A stretch of 5,414 bases of DNA from Pseudomonadota bacterium (GTDB lineage: Bacteria; Pseudomonadota; Alphaproteobacteria; Acetobacterales; Acetobacteraceae). The notes under the pieces are model-generated. The model was not told where the DNA came from. It did no database searches and worked only from the letters and a program-made list of their open reading frames with translations. Shown one piece after another: positions 5,143 to 5,414 of the stretch (positions are counted from its first letter, which is position 1; each line of letters starts with the position of its first letter). Both the position numbers and the translations under genes were made by a program. Where the stretch lies: assembly GCA_023390705.1 (NCBI GenBank), contig JAEWCI010000332.1:1-5414 (forward strand), in the 5' to 3' direction.

Positions 5143-5414
5143 TCAGCGCCGCGCCGCTGCCTGGCGCGCCAGGGTCAGCACGGCGCCGCGGGCCAGGGTA
5201 TTGGCCGGCAGGCCAGTGGTCTTGGTACGCCGTTCGGTTTCCAGCAGCCCCGCCCCCGCCGCTTCCAGCGCCGCCGGCGACCAGAGCCGCAAGGCGCGTT
5301 CAAGCACCGGCTTGTGGCGGAAGAAGACAGGTGGGCGCAAGGCATCCAGCGCCGCAGCCGGTGGCGCTCCACCGGCGACGGCCACCGCTGCCAGATGCAG
5401 CCGCTGCACATGCC
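5143..5414 (-). CDS. holA: DNA polymerase III delta subunit HolA, C-terminal part (5' end outside window)
   Basis: HolA (delta) is the clamp-loader subunit that opens the beta sliding clamp during chromosome replication. About 90 C-terminal residues are visible, with the frame open to the right edge and the stop (TGA) at 5143-5145. They begin HVQRLHLAAVA and continue with LRPPVFFRHKPVLERALRLW, then ETERRTKTTGLPANTLARGA. The 'RPPVFF..K..........W' block and the late 'K(T/S)TGLPA' motif match the C-terminal collar domain of delta as I know it from alphaproteobacteria. A GTG at 5407-5409 is an internal valine and not the start, because the family needs about 250 more residues upstream. The gene converges on parB with 4 bp between the stops. 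The parB/holA neighbourhood is common in alphaproteobacteria, which supports a call that would be weaker on sequence alone. Confidence 0.85.
   Translation of the reverse strand, partial: HVQRLHLAAVAVAGGAPPAAALDALRPPVFFRHKPVLERALRLWSPAALEAAGAGLLETERRTKTTGLPANTLARGAVLTLARQAAARR
5160..5173. repeat. 14-bp perfect palindrome at the end of holA
   Basis: CCTGGCGCGCCAGG is its own reverse complement. It lies inside the final holA codons and 22 bases past the parB stop. As RNA it could form a 5-bp stem with a CGCG loop on either strand. No T-run follows on either side, so a role in ending parB transcription is only a possibility. Confidence 0.4.

Overview
The window is a 5.4 kb piece of GC-rich bacterial chromosome. 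It holds the conserved origin-proximal cluster mnmE – (unrecognised gene) – mnmG – rsmG – parA – parB, read left to right on the + strand. The end of holA comes in from the right on the - strand. Gene order, base composition and ParA/ParB sequence fit an alphaproteobacterium. Acetobacteraceae or a related Rhodospirillales family is my best guess, but it rests on overall resemblance and not on a database search.

Layout: 1-295 is the 3' end of mnmE. 300-941 is a 213-residue protein I cannot assign, 4 bp downstream of mnmE. 942-984 is a short spacer that can fold into a hairpin covering the mnmG ribosome binding site. 985-2868 is full-length mnmG, and its stop overlaps the GTG start of rsmG (2865-3491). 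parA (3472 or 3511 to 4290) and parB (4287-5138) follow, overlapping by an ATGA. parB and the partial holA (5143-5414, - strand) converge with 4 bp between their stop codons. Coding density is close to total, and no gene-free stretch exceeds 43 bp.

Functionally the window joins two jobs. MnmE and MnmG together make the (carboxymethyl)aminomethyl modification of U34 in certain tRNAs, and RsmG methylates 16S rRNA. ParA, ParB and two parS centromere sites make up the chromosome segregation system. Both parS sites (GTTTCACGTGAAAC at 2858-2871 and 2904-2917) lie inside the mnmG/rsmG coding sequence. The first straddles the mnmG stop and contains the rsmG start codon; the second encodes Val-Ser-Arg-Glu-Thr in RsmG.

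The main oddity is the start of parA. No ATG, GTG or TTG lies in frame upstream of its Walker A motif, so it must use a non-standard start (CTG 3472 or ATT 3511), or depend on translational recoding, or the sequence carries an error. A perfect 7-bp GC hairpin sits exactly at this junction. I see no mobile element, CRISPR array, RNA gene or defence system.
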